A stretch of DNA of 64,000 nucleotides, taken from Pedobacter changchengzhani. GTDB taxonomy: Bacteria > Bacteroidota > Bacteroidia > Sphingobacteriales > Sphingobacteriaceae. The position numbers were made by a program, and so were the translations under genes. Positions 1-8,662 of this stretch are shown in pieces (within the stretch, counting starts at the first letter, position 1; each line of letters begins with the position of its first letter). The stretch lies in assembly GCF_004354365.1 (NCBI RefSeq), contig NZ_SJCY01000009.1:1-64000 (forward strand), read 5' to 3'. A model generated the notes under the pieces. The model worked only from the letters and a program-made list of their open reading frames with translations. It ran no database searches and had not been told where the DNA came from.

Positions 1-344
1 CCGATCCATAATTGGGGCTTGGCATTTTCACAACTTTATATTAAATTTGGTGAGCGAATACTGAAAGAAAACAGTAGCTCCTGAGAAGCATTAATTTAGA
101 TAATGACACAGTTCAAGTTACACTCCCCATGCTCCAATTACTAATTTGATTCTTTAACAAAAATTTCTTTGCCCAAAATGAAGTCATTGGATGAATCTAA
201 CCAAAGCGCAGATATTCATCCAACAACAAATTTGAAAAATCTATTTGGCCAAAATCAAAATAAATTTCTCACGAATTATCCTTTAATTTATCTAACTAAT
301 ATGTAAGAAATAGAGCGGTAGTTGCCATTCGCCCTAACGGTTTT
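1..344. other. Non-coding stretch at window start holding a hemA 3'-end copy and a hairpin
   Basis: No convincing gene is seen here. Positions 141-179 repeat the last 39 bp of hemA with 36 matches. Positions about 187-224 hold an inverted repeat with arms TTGGATGAAT and ATTCATCCAA. The rest is AT-rich sequence without recognisable content. The true left neighbour is outside the window. Confidence 0.6.
141..179 (-). repeat. Partial duplicate of the hemA 3' end
   Basis: This stretch matches 1232-1270, the end of hemA, at 36 of 39 positions, stop codon included. Read on the minus strand it encodes a tail ending KEIFVKESN before the stop, against KEILVKESN in hemA. A copy of a conserved gene's 3' end about 1.1 kb away is what integration at a gene end leaves behind. 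A local duplication is equally possible. No integrase is visible in the window. Confidence 0.6.
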
Positions 345-653
345 TTAGTCGGTTTTTTTCTTCCATTTATTAGATGAAATTTCAAAGCATGCCTCGAGAT
401 TTATGATGCTGTCTATTTTACAATTTTTAAATTGATCATTATCTGCCATGATTATTTTATAAGTTGTTTTATTCTCTAATACAGTAAACCAATAAAAGCC
501 CTTATTAAAATATTTATCTATTAGTTTTCCTTTTAGTTTGATAGAACCAGGTCTTAAACTTTGCTCACTAAACGCACCACATTGATAAATTTTTTGACTG
601 TAACATGTATAAATTAGCAATAGAAGGGAGAGTGTTAAAATTGTCTTTTTCAA
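345..653 (-). CDS. Small secreted protein of unknown function
   Basis: A 102-residue protein I do not recognise. It begins with a charged pair (KK) and a hydrophobic stretch to about residue 18, ending in a plausible signal peptidase site near YSQ, so it is probably exported to the periplasm. Three cysteines lie in the mature part (about residues 25, 78 and 89). The start used is TTG, since no ATG lies upstream in frame before a stop. It sits alone between the hemA 3'-end copy and hemA, in a region poor in coding sequence, which fits a recently acquired or decaying gene. Confidence 0.5.
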   Translation of the reverse strand: MKKTILTLSLLLLIYTCYSQKIYQCGAFSEQSLRPGSIKLKGKLIDKYFNKGFYWFTVLENKTTYKIIMADNDQFKNCKIDSIINLEACFEISSNKWKKKTD

Positions 654-1231
654 ATTTTTATGATTAAAATTTTAGTTAATTTATGTTTTCAAATGTATTT
701 TAATAACATCGGCGAAAGTATAAAATCATAAGTTTTAATCTTTAGGGGCAACCGTAAGTTTATATCATTTATTTTGTTATGTAAATTTAAATCACGTAAT
801 AAAAATTACAATACATCAACTTATCTGTATGATTAAGTAGTAGTTTATCTAAATTATTGTAAAAAAAGAGTGGTATTCGTCAGATGACTACTGGTACAAA
901 ACGGGTCATCCGATTAAACGTGCAAAGCGTATATATTTATCCGTTGACTGAACGAAAATTAAAAGTATTAAGTTGCTTTGTTTAAAGTCGTCGGATGAAT
1001 ACTCTAATATGTGTGGGGATTTGCTCGTTGACTGAACAATGACTATGTATTCGAAATTTTATAAAAAGTAATGGATCATTTATTTATCTGCTGATAAATA
1101 AAAGTTTTTAATAGATTATTTGTTGTAATAAGGACAGGTTTAAATATTTATCTACTGATCGATCTGTATTACACGAATACTTTAGTGTGCAACGGGGCTA
1201 ACCAAAGTATAACTAATTATTACCCCGATTG
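654..1231. other. 578-bp non-coding stretch with an inverted repeat
   Basis: No gene is supported. The segment is very AT-rich. It contains an imperfect inverted repeat (873-889 and 986-1002, 14 of 17 positions pairing). The phrase CGTTGACTGAAC occurs twice (about 942-953 and 1023-1034). Together with 141-344 it forms the material between hemA and the hemA-end duplicate. Confidence 0.5.
873..1002. repeat. Imperfect inverted repeat, 17-bp arms about 100 bp apart
   Basis: The arms at 873-889 (GTATTCGTCAGATGACT) and 986-1002 (AGTCGTCGGATGAATAC) are reverse complements apart from three mismatches. The short core ATCCGA/TCGGAT also recurs in hairpins at about 187-224 and 49596-49640, suggesting a small family of palindromic elements. 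No coding capacity is present. Confidence 0.4.
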
Positions 1232-2461
1232 CTAATTTGATTCTTTAACCAAAATTTCTTTGGCCATAATCATCGGCACGCCAATACATTTTTTTTCCAT
1301 GTAATTCATTACACGTTCCAAAACATCACGAGAGGCATCATCTAAATGACTAATTTCTTCTGCAAAAACAGCGTTGATTGCCTTATTTTTGATTTCTTTA
1401 ATTTTCCTAGGTACTTCCCGCATTGCAATTTCGATACGGCGTTGCTTTAACACAGTAAAAAATTCTGCAATATTATTATCTATAATTTCCTCGGCGTGTA
1501 CCAATTCATCGTAGCGCTCTTGTATATTTTTACGGGCAATTTCTTTTAAAGATTCTACCTCGATATAGTGAATAAGATTATTGTGCACAACAGCAGGGTC
1601 AACATCATTCGGGATGGCCAAATCAACAATAACTTTTTTTCCTGTCTCGCCGTTTAACAAACTGTTATACAACTCTTCGGTTATAATTGGCGTAGTAGAA
1701 CCAGTACAAGTTATAATTACATCGAAACCATCTTTAAAAGTTGCTAATTCTTCTAAATTGTAAGCTTTTCCATTCAAATCTTTGGCTAAAACTTCAGCTT
1801 TTGATAGCGTGCGGTTAAAAATAGAAAAATTAGAATATTTATGTTTGTTTAAATATTTGGCAATATTTTGGTTAGTTTCTCCAGCGCCAATAATCAAAAT
1901 ACGTGAATTGCTACACATATTTAATTCTTTTAACTTGCGGTAAGCCAAAGAAACTACCGATACAGGGTTTTTTGAAATGTTGGTTTGCGTATAAACCTCT
2001 TTAGCAGTTTTAACAACCCTGTCCATAATCATACGCATATAATCACCTGTAAAACCTGCATCTCTACAGTTTTCATAAGCTTTGCGTAATTGTGCTAGAA
2101 TTTGTTTTTCGCCAACAATTAAGCTCTCTAAAGAGCAAGATGTTCTCAATAAATGATTAAAAGCCTGTTCATTTTCGTAAACAGATACTTGATCAAGAAA
2201 ACGTTCTAAAAATTCTTCTGGTAAACCTGTGTTTAAGGCCCTTAAAAAATTAGTAACAAACGCTTTGTCTGTTTTCTCTTTTGTGAGAAATACGAATTCT
2301 ACCCGGTTACAGGTTCCAATATAAAAAATCTCGCTTACAGGAAGAAGTGATTGAATATTTTTCAGTCTATCATCCAAACTTTCGTCACAAATAACTAACT
2401 TACCTAACGATTTTAGGTCAATCTGGTGATGCGTAAAAGCTATAACTTTTAAATATTCCAA
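1232..2461 (-). CDS. hemA: Glutamyl-tRNA reductase
   Basis: HemA reduces glutamyl-tRNA(Glu) with NADPH to glutamate-1-semialdehyde, the first committed step of C5-pathway tetrapyrrole synthesis; HemL (17.5 kb) uses its product. The 409-residue length is normal. The catalytic cysteine is Cys51 in the motif GTCNRVEF, followed by the SLIVGEKQIL signature near 113-122 and a GAGETNQNIA nucleotide-binding loop near 192-201. The C-terminal dimerisation helix region is intact. The start appears to be TTG, as no ATG precedes MEYLKVIAF in frame. A TACTTTTG promoter box lies 30-40 bp upstream. The last 39 bp have a near-copy at 141-179. Confidence 0.95.
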   Translation of the reverse strand: MEYLKVIAFTHHQIDLKSLGKLVICDESLDDRLKNIQSLLPVSEIFYIGTCNRVEFVFLTKEKTDKAFVTNFLRALNTGLPEEFLERFLDQVSVYENEQAFNHLLRTSCSLESLIVGEKQILAQLRKAYENCRDAGFTGDYMRMIMDRVVKTAKEVYTQTNISKNPVSVVSLAYRKLKELNMCSNSRILIIGAGETNQNIAKYLNKHKYSNFSIFNRTLSKAEVLAKDLNGKAYNLEELATFKDGFDVIITCTGSTTPIITEELYNSLLNGETGKKVIVDLAIPNDVDPAVVHNNLIHYIEVESLKEIARKNIQERYDELVHAEEIIDNNIAEFFTVLKQRRIEIAMREVPRKIKEIKNKAINAVFAEEISHLDDASRDVLERVMNYMEKKCIGVPMIMAKEILVKESN

Positions 2462-2492
2462 TGTGCTTTGTTTGTTATCTATTATCGGGACA

Positions 2493-2500
2493 CAAAAGTA
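2493..2500 (-). promoter_or_regulatory. Putative hemA -7 promoter box (TACTTTTG)
   Basis: On the minus strand the sequence reads TACTTTTG, an exact match to the TANNTTTG box of Bacteroidota housekeeping promoters, 32 bp before the hemA start. A clear TTG -33 element is not obvious at the usual spacing, so this is a moderate call. Confidence 0.4.
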
Positions 2501-2609
2501 ACAATGTGGACGTGCCCCACTGTCATTAACCTGTAATTTACACTAATTTAGAACGGTTTTAAATAACCGTGAATACAACTACAATGTTTAATGTGCTATA
2601 AATAAAGTT

Positions 2610-3005
2610 ATGAAAATTAAAACTCAAAATACCATTTTTAAGGTTTTCCTTATTATTTACAGCGTTTTTTATGTAATGGCTGGTATAAATCATTTTAGGG
2701 CCACACCTGCTTATTTAGCCATAATGCCCAGTTGGATTCCCTTTCATCTATCTATGGTGTATTTATCTGGCGTAATTGAAATTTTATTGGGTTTAGGGCT
2801 GCTATTGAGAAAAACGAGAGTATTTGCTGCTTGGTTAATTATTTTGATGCTCTTGGCATTTTTGCCGGTTCATATCGATATGATTCAGAAGGCTCCCTTT
2901 ATGATGGGCGAAAAAGAAATTACGCCATTTATAGCTTGGATCCGCTTGCCAATTCAAGCCATATTGATTTTTTGGGCTTGGCTTTATACCAAGAAAGCAA
3001 AGTAG
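2610..3005 (+). CDS. DoxX-like integral membrane protein
   Basis: A 131-residue protein with four predicted membrane helices (about residues 8-26, 46-65, 68-88 and 106-126). Its N-terminal motif AGINHFRATPAYLAIMPSW is typical of DoxX-family small membrane proteins, which have loosely defined roles in redox or metabolite handling. It stands alone, divergent from hemA, with no operon partner. The family assignment rests on topology and the conserved N-terminal motif; the function is unknown. Confidence 0.7.
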   Translation: MKIKTQNTIFKVFLIIYSVFYVMAGINHFRATPAYLAIMPSWIPFHLSMVYLSGVIEILLGLGLLLRKTRVFAAWLIILMLLAFLPVHIDMIQKAPFMMGEKEITPFIAWIRLPIQAILIFWAWLYTKKAK

Positions 3006-3351
3006 AATTTACGCCAATCCTTTTCATTTGAATAGAAATTGAAGGTGGCACTGAAATTTTTGCTTTGAAAGAAGATAATTTGTTCCTACATGTTTTTCTA
3101 ACGCCCGTTTCATATTTTATATCATCCTTTTGCTGGAGAAGGGCTATCAGTTTTGAGGCGAAGAGCTATTAGTTGTTGCACTGCTTTCGGTTTTAACCGA
3201 CGGTTATCTAATAAAAATGCCGTTGGCTTTAGCAAAAATGTTTAAAAGCATTTGCCTAGTAAGCTGGTTAGTTTTACTTGGCCAAACAATAAACTTCACA
3301 ACAAAACGCTATTTATAAAGTCTATATTATGAATAACAATTTCTATAAATT
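3006..3351. other. 346-bp gap without a recognised gene
   Basis: No reading frame with coding character was found. Around 3188-3225 there is a short inverted stretch (CGGTTTTAACCG followed by related sequence). Nothing else is recognisable. The promoter of the downstream hydrolase gene must lie here, but no TANNTTTG box stands out. Confidence 0.4.
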
Positions 3352-4179
3352 ATGATTAAGCAAAACGAATTTAGCCTTTTTGGTGCAGATGGTAAATTAA
3401 TTATTGGCGATGTAACTTTTGATGAACGAAAATCAAATCTGCCAATTTTACTTTTCGTGCATGGTTTTAAAGGCTTTAAAGATTGGGGCGCACACAATTT
3501 TGTGGCAAATTACTTTGCAAGTAATGGTTATCGGTACATAAAATTTAATTTTTCGCACGGAGGCGTTCCTACCGATCACCCAACAGATGTTACTGATTTT
3601 GAGTCTTTTGCAAACAACACGATTTCTAAAGAACTATTTGATTTAAATGCAGTGCTCGATTTTATCGAAAAAGCGTACGGTAAGGAGATGCCTATAAATT
3701 TAATCGGGCACAGTAGGGGTGGTGGCGTTTCTATTGTAGAAGCTGGATTTGATTTGCGGATTAAAAAGCTGATTACTTGGAGTGCCATTTCGGATTTTAG
3801 TAGTTTATGGAAGAAAGAACAGGAGGCCGATTGGTTAAATACTGGCAAAATATATGTAACCAACGCACGTACAAAAGAGCAGATGCCATTGAATAAAACT
3901 TTGTTAGAAGATTTTCAAAATAATAAAGAAACACTAAATATTTTAAGTGCCGCAAAGCGGATTAATGTACCTTGGTTAATTATACAGGGTGATGAGGATG
4001 TGAATGTACCTTTTGAGCATGCTCAGAAATTGGCCGATGCAGACCCAAATAGTCGATTGGTTAAAATAGAAGGCGCAAATCATGTTTACGGAGCTTCGCA
4101 TCCATTTATTGCAAATACATTGCCTCCATTGCTGTTTAAAGTTTGCGAGAAATGTTTGAGGTTTTTGGAAGAAGAATAA
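3352..4179 (+). CDS. Alpha/beta hydrolase
   Basis: A 275-residue cytoplasmic hydrolase of the alpha/beta fold (no signal peptide). The oxyanion region is FVHGFKGFKDWG (about 35-46). The nucleophile is Ser121 in GHSRGG, with a likely acid at Asp214 or Asp216 in QGDEDVNVP and a catalytic His244 in GANHVYG. This arrangement fits small serine hydrolases or dienelactone hydrolase-like esterases; the substrate cannot be told from sequence. It is followed by the yjbQ-type gene on the same strand after about 100 bp. Confidence 0.8.
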   Translation: MIKQNEFSLFGADGKLIIGDVTFDERKSNLPILLFVHGFKGFKDWGAHNFVANYFASNGYRYIKFNFSHGGVPTDHPTDVTDFESFANNTISKELFDLNAVLDFIEKAYGKEMPINLIGHSRGGGVSIVEAGFDLRIKKLITWSAISDFSSLWKKEQEADWLNTGKIYVTNARTKEQMPLNKTLLEDFQNNKETLNILSAAKRINVPWLIIQGDEDVNVPFEHAQKLADADPNSRLVKIEGANHVYGASHPFIANTLPPLLFKVCEKCLRFLEEE

Positions 4180-4281
4180 TTTTATGAAATTTAAGTTTCT
4201 ACAGCTTTTATTTTGATTAAATTAGGGCAATGTTTGTATTTATCGATGTTAAAAAATAACTGACTAAATTATTGATCTTAC

Positions 4282-4704
4282 ATGCAAATACTTCAAAAAA
4301 ATATAAATCTTAAAGCACGAAGTAGGGGTTTTCATTTAATTACTGATGAAATTCTAAATGCTTTTCCAGAAATTAGGAATTTAAAAACGGGAATGATGCA
4401 AGTTTTCATCCAACACACTTCCGCCTCGCTTACCGTAAATGAAAATGCTGATCCAACGGTGCGTAAAGATTTCGAAATGTGGTTTAATAAAGCTGTGCCA
4501 GAAAATGATCCTGACTATGAACACGATTATGAAGAATCAGATGATATGCCGGCACATTTAAAAGCCTCATTACTTGGGGCATCGGTTTTAATTCCAATAA
4601 GCAACGGCAAACCTGCTTTTGGTACATGGCAAGGAATTTATTTATGCGAACATAGAAATTATGGCGGAAACCGAAAAGTTATAATTACGGCTTGGGGAGT
4701 TTAG
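4282..4704 (+). CDS. YjbQ/UPF0047 family protein (secondary thiamine-phosphate synthase family)
   Basis: A 140-residue protein matching the YjbQ (UPF0047) family along its length. The conserved QHTSASLTVNENADP segment spans residues 44-58, and the C-terminal GTWQGIYLCEHR motif is near 112-124. Family members form a compact trimer with metal-binding histidines. A weak thiamine-phosphate synthase activity has been reported for relatives, but the physiological role is unsettled. The gene converges on ispG. Confidence 0.85.
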   Translation: MQILQKNINLKARSRGFHLITDEILNAFPEIRNLKTGMMQVFIQHTSASLTVNENADPTVRKDFEMWFNKAVPENDPDYEHDYEESDDMPAHLKASLLGASVLIPISNGKPAFGTWQGIYLCEHRNYGGNRKVIITAWGV

Positions 4705-4750
4705 TTCCTACGTTAATGAACGAAAAACGACAGACGAAAAAAGTCAAAAG

Positions 4751-6739
4751 CTAATTCAACTCTTTCTCCACCCAATTTCCATCACCTTTTATAATATTAA
4801 TTAACTCATCTAAAGCTAAAGCTGTTTTAACATTTTTCTTAACCACTTCTTGTCCACGGTAAAGCGTAATTTTATCGGGTCCTGTACCCACATAACCGTA
4901 ATCAGCATCGGCCATTTCGCCGGGCCCGTTCACAATGCAACCCATTATGCCAATTTTTAGCCCTTTTAGATGATCGGTACGTGAACGGATTAATTGTGTG
5001 GTTTCTTGCAAATCGAAAAGTGTTCGGCCACAACTCGGACAAGAAATATATTCCGTTTTGCTAATTCGAGTACGTGTTGCCTGTAAAATACCGAAACTTG
5101 TAGAAATTAACAAAGCTAAATTTTGATCTTTAGCATCTATCCAAATCCCATCTCCAAAACCATCAGTAAAAAGTGCACCAATATCTGTGGCAGCGTATAA
5201 AGTTAAGTTATCAGCATCTAAATTTTCGTAAGTTCTTTTAATGATTACTGGAATCTGTATATTTTTCTCTTGCAGCGCGATAAAAAACGCCCTTTGTTGT
5301 GCCATTCCGTGAGACGCCGAAGTTTTGAGTATTAAAATTGTTGTATTGTTAAATTTTTGAATTGCTGAGGTATCAAATTGTGTAGCATCAATTTCTACAA
5401 AATTTATAGCTTCATCTTTTACCTCGGCTGTGTCAAATTCTTCAAAAGTATAAAGTGGATGACAATTCTTTTTATCTCTTAAGCCCAACCACGTTTTATA
5501 GTTGTAAACTTGTTTTAAATTCCCTGGGAAAGAGAATGAAGGTAAATTATCGCCCATAAAAGCAATATCACAAGCTTGGTCTGCAAGGCTATATTTATCT
5601 AAACCAGCACTATAATTATAACCAACTGCACTTAAAAAATAAGGGTCTTTTAAGTTTTCTTTCGATACATCAATCATCACCACTGGGTGAAAATGACCAC
5701 CAATATGCTGTACAGGATTCGTAATTCTACGACTATATTGGTAAGGTGAGTAAGTTCGAGGTTGTCCTTCGACAGGCTCAGGATGACAGATTGAAACAAT
5801 GCTTTGGTCTTTCAGCTTTAAGCTTTCTGCTTTCTGGTACCGATCTGCCAAAGCTTTAGCAACTGGCGCTTCAAACTCGGGGTCTTCTGTTAACGAAACA
5901 CGAATGGTATCGCCTAAACCATCTTCCAATAAAGTACCAATGCCAACAGCCGATTTTATACGACCATCTTCGCCATCGCCAGCTTCGGTAACGCCTAAAT
6001 GGAGCGGATAATTCATGCCTTCATTAGTCATGGTTTCTACCAAAAGTCTGTACGCTTGTACCATAACCTGCGTGTTACTGGCTTTCATCGAAATTACCAA
6101 ATTGTAGTAATTTTCTGCCTCGCACATGCGGATAAACTCCATGGCCGATTCAACCATTCCTCTCGGTGTATCGCCATAATGGCTCATTATCCTATCCGAA
6201 AGAGAACCATGATTAGTGCCAATACGCATTGCTGTGCCATATTCTTTGCAGATTTTTACTAACGGAAGAAACTTCTTGTTAATCCTTTCCAACTCTGAAT
6301 TGTAAGAGTTTTGGGTATATTCTATATTTTCGAATTTCTTTTTATCGGCATAATTACCAGGATTTACACGTACTTTTTCTACAATTCTTGCGGCCATTTC
6401 TGCAGCATTTGGCGTAAAATGAATATCCGCAATTAATGGAACGTTGTATCCGCGGTTGCGAAGTTCTTTCTTAATATTGGCTAAATTTTCGGCCTCTTTA
6501 ATGCTTGGCGCAGTAATACGAACATATTCACAGCCCGACTCTACCATTCTAATGGTTTGTTCCACTGTACCGATGGTGTCCATGGTGTCGGTGGTCGTCA
6601 TAGATTGGATGCGGATTGGATTTAAACCACCCAAAGCGATATCTCCAATGTTTACTTCACGCGTTAAATACCTAGAATATTGCGTTAAACTATTACAATA
6701 TCCTCCTTTTAATTTATGCTTTGCCGATATATTTTCCAT
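4751..6739 (-). CDS. ispG: 4-hydroxy-3-methylbut-2-enyl diphosphate synthase, long form
   Basis: IspG (GcpE) converts MEcPP to HMBPP in the MEP isoprenoid pathway, using a [4Fe-4S] cluster. The N-terminal TIM barrel begins with GGLNPIRIQSMTTTDT. The C-terminal cluster domain carries CPSCGR and a further Cys in MGCIVNGPGE. At about 660 residues it is the long form with an extra central domain, typical of Bacteroidota, Chlamydiae and plants, against about 370 residues in E. coli. I start at ATG 6739 (MENISAKHK); a TTG nine bases upstream is also in frame. Around residues 318-326 the peptide CHPEPVEGQ is encoded by an inserted palindromic repeat (5763-5788). Confidence 0.95.
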   Translation of the reverse strand: MENISAKHKLKGGYCNSLTQYSRYLTREVNIGDIALGGLNPIRIQSMTTTDTMDTIGTVEQTIRMVESGCEYVRITAPSIKEAENLANIKKELRNRGYNVPLIADIHFTPNAAEMAARIVEKVRVNPGNYADKKKFENIEYTQNSYNSELERINKKFLPLVKICKEYGTAMRIGTNHGSLSDRIMSHYGDTPRGMVESAMEFIRMCEAENYYNLVISMKASNTQVMVQAYRLLVETMTNEGMNYPLHLGVTEAGDGEDGRIKSAVGIGTLLEDGLGDTIRVSLTEDPEFEAPVAKALADRYQKAESLKLKDQSIVSICHPEPVEGQPRTYSPYQYSRRITNPVQHIGGHFHPVVMIDVSKENLKDPYFLSAVGYNYSAGLDKYSLADQACDIAFMGDNLPSFSFPGNLKQVYNYKTWLGLRDKKNCHPLYTFEEFDTAEVKDEAINFVEIDATQFDTSAIQKFNNTTILILKTSASHGMAQQRAFFIALQEKNIQIPVIIKRTYENLDADNLTLYAATDIGALFTDGFGDGIWIDAKDQNLALLISTSFGILQATRTRISKTEYISCPSCGRTLFDLQETTQLIRSRTDHLKGLKIGIMGCIVNGPGEMADADYGYVGTGPDKITLYRGQEVVKKNVKTALALDELINIIKGDGNWVEKELN
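5763..5788 (-). repeat. Palindromic repeat inserted in frame inside ispG
   Basis: The plus strand reads TGTCCTTCGACAGGCTCAGG followed by ATGACA. It forms a stem from TCCT and AGGA with an interior imperfect match. This is a widely recurring bacterial intergenic repeat. Here it is translated as CHPEPVEGQ between two normal IspG segments. It does not interrupt the frame, and the conserved domains continue on both sides. Confidence 0.7.
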
Positions 6740-6745
6740 GATAAG

Positions 6746-6753
6746 CAAAGATA
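6746..6753 (-). promoter_or_regulatory. Putative ispG -7 box (TATCTTTG), very close to the start
   Basis: On the minus strand TATCTTTG matches TANNTTTG but ends only six bases before the chosen ATG at 6739. If used, the transcript would be leaderless or nearly so. No clear TTG -33 element was seen, so this may be chance. Confidence 0.25.
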
Positions 6754-6834
6754 TGCTAAAGGTTTTGAATGTTATATTGTTGGATTGTTAAATTGTTTCA
6801 AAATTGTAACGCTACAATTGAATAAACCGTAGTT

Positions 6835-6854
6835 TTGCTATAAATTTATAGCAA
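6835..6854. promoter_or_regulatory. 20-bp perfect palindrome between ispG and the RDD gene
   Basis: TTGCTATAAATTTATAGCAA reads the same on both strands and is followed by a T run on the plus strand. It lies about 95 bp upstream of ispG, so an operator is possible. With no loop it is a poor terminator. Confidence 0.3.
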
Positions 6855-7028
6855 TTTTTTGTTATTTTGGCATGAAAATAAAGCAAAATATACAAGTTGG
6901 AATTGGGAATAAAATTCCGTTATGGATGTTAGGTCTGCTTTATTGAGTTAACAAATAGTATCTAAAAAGCAACTGCAATAAGATGATCGGTAAAAGCTGA
7001 TCCTTTTAAAACCAACATCAATTTAAGT

Positions 7029-7631
7029 TTATACCAATCTATCTTTTATAACCAATGTATTAGTAATCATATCGTGCCAGCATTGTTTTTTTGAGTTTAA
7101 AAAGCTATAGAAATAGCCAAAACAAAATGGAAGAAATGATAGTATTTTTGTGAAATTTCTGGCTAATGATTTTTTAAATGATATTCTATTACCGATCAAA
7201 TCACTAACCTTTATGCCAACAAGTCTTTTGCCTAAAGTTGCTTGTTTTATGCTTGATTCTGCTATACTGCCATATATCAGTTTTATGATGCCGATGAAAG
7301 GTAGAGGCAATAAGAAAACGATTAACCGTTGTGTCTGCGCATCGATAAAAATAAAACTCGATAAAGTAATTACCGCAACAGTGGTAAATATAATAAAGTG
7401 ATCTATAACGGAAGCCAGTAATCGTAAATCGAAACCTGCAAAATATTGCGGTGCTGTTTTTTGATGGGTAAAGCCAAAAAGCTCACGCAATTCTTCAATC
7501 TCGTGAGCTTCTTTATAATCGTCCATGCCCGGTTTTCGAACAAAGGTATCGGGCGTAATGTTTAAACCTTCTAATTCGGTTAAAGTATATGGGCCTTGAG
7601 ATTTGCCATTTACAACTACTGTATAATTCAT
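7029..7631 (-). CDS. RDD family membrane protein with N-terminal GYF_2 domain
   Basis: A 200-residue protein in two parts. Residues 1-50 resemble the GYF_2 domain (MNYTVVVNGKSQGPYTL), often found at the cytoplasmic N-terminus of Bacteroidota membrane proteins. Residues 65-195 form an RDD domain with about three helices, starting at AGFDLRLLASVIDHFII and including the conserved TLGKRLVGIKV segment. RDD proteins have been linked to ion transport, but the role here is unknown. It is the last of four minus-strand envelope genes. Confidence 0.8.
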   Translation of the reverse strand: MNYTVVVNGKSQGPYTLTELEGLNITPDTFVRKPGMDDYKEAHEIEELRELFGFTHQKTAPQYFAGFDLRLLASVIDHFIIFTTVAVITLSSFIFIDAQTQRLIVFLLPLPFIGIIKLIYGSIAESSIKQATLGKRLVGIKVSDLIGNRISFKKSLARNFTKILSFLPFCFGYFYSFLNSKKQCWHDMITNTLVIKDRLV

Positions 7632-7659
7632 AAAGTTTTACGTTCTAAATAGTAAGTTG

Positions 7660-7704
7660 AAGAAGTAAAGCCTTTAACCTTCTGCCCCTAAATCTTCAAC
7701 CTTT
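7660..7704. repeat. Short pyrimidine-rich array in intergenic gap
   Basis: The gap holds repeated motifs of the kind TTTAACCTTCTGCC and ATCTTCAACC. The same style of array occurs on both sides of the hemL upstream gap (17392-17550). Confidence 0.35.
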
Positions 7705-8658
7705 TTAATATCTATTCACTTCAAAACTACTTAAACCGCCATCAAGATTTATAAAAATTTTATTTTTTGATGTCGCATAATTTGGTGTTTCTGATGTGGT
7801 TGCATTTATTTTGTCGAAGCCATCAAAGCTTTTGGATGATAATCCTGTTTTAGAAATAATCCGGCAACCAGAGTTTTTTGGAATATTAATCTCAACACTT
7901 GCCACTCCCGATTTTACATTAACGTCTGTAATTGGCAATAAATCTCCAAATTTAAGTTCTAAGCTTGCTGCGCCACCATTAAAATTAAACGTGCGAACTT
8001 TGTACTGCGATAAATCAAAATCGGCTTCGCCTGCACCCAGTTTCATGTTTATATCCCAAAGTGGAACCTTATTTAACTTTAGGTTAATGTCATTTCCGTC
8101 ACTACCAAAATTCCACGAACTTTTTTTACTTGGCATTTTTAGTGTTAATACTGTAGCACTATCGGTAACCTCTTTATCTAAAGTAAATGTTGTTCCTTTT
8201 TGCTCAATGTCAGCATTAATCAAATCGTTAGTTTCGCCATTTAAGTTAAACGAAAGTCCACCGCCAGAAATATTTAAAATCACTTTCTTCGTACTATCTG
8301 CAACTGTAAAAGGCTGTTTTAAATCTACTTTTTTTAAGCTATCTTCGTCGTTCTCATCATCTTTATAAGTAATTATACTGTCTTTATGGCTACTCCACCA
8401 CGACTTATTCTTTGGTTCTTGCTGCCCTTTGTAGAAGAGAAAACCCAATGCAAGTACTAAAACGCCAAGCGAAATGATACTTCCTGTTTGAGAATTGTTG
8501 CGTTTAAATAATATGTTTATTCCTGCAATTATCAAAAATACTGGCCAAAATTCCCATACATTTCTCCAGTAGAAGTTAATAACGTTAAAGTTATCCAAAA
8601 GCAACACTACGCCAATAAATAATAAAACTATTCCCCAAATTAATCTGTCTATTTTCAT
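7705..8658 (-). CDS. LiaF-like membrane-anchored envelope protein
   Basis: A 317-residue protein. The N-terminus has three to four hydrophobic segments (residues 5-25, 34-50, 60-77) with LIWGIVLLFIGVVLLLDN, the LiaI/DUF5668 type of membrane anchor. From about residue 118 to the end a soluble beta-rich domain resembles LiaF or DUF4097 (NISGGGLSFNLNG, KSGVASVEINIPKNSGC). LiaF-type proteins monitor or damp envelope-stress signalling. It lies four bases after the PspC-domain gene, so the two are probably co-transcribed. Confidence 0.75.
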   Translation of the reverse strand: MKIDRLIWGIVLLFIGVVLLLDNFNVINFYWRNVWEFWPVFLIIAGINILFKRNNSQTGSIISLGVLVLALGFLFYKGQQEPKNKSWWSSHKDSIITYKDDENDEDSLKKVDLKQPFTVADSTKKVILNISGGGLSFNLNGETNDLINADIEQKGTTFTLDKEVTDSATVLTLKMPSKKSSWNFGSDGNDINLKLNKVPLWDINMKLGAGEADFDLSQYKVRTFNFNGGAASLELKFGDLLPITDVNVKSGVASVEINIPKNSGCRIISKTGLSSKSFDGFDKINATTSETPNYATSKNKIFINLDGGLSSFEVNRY

Positions 8659-8662
8659 GTTT

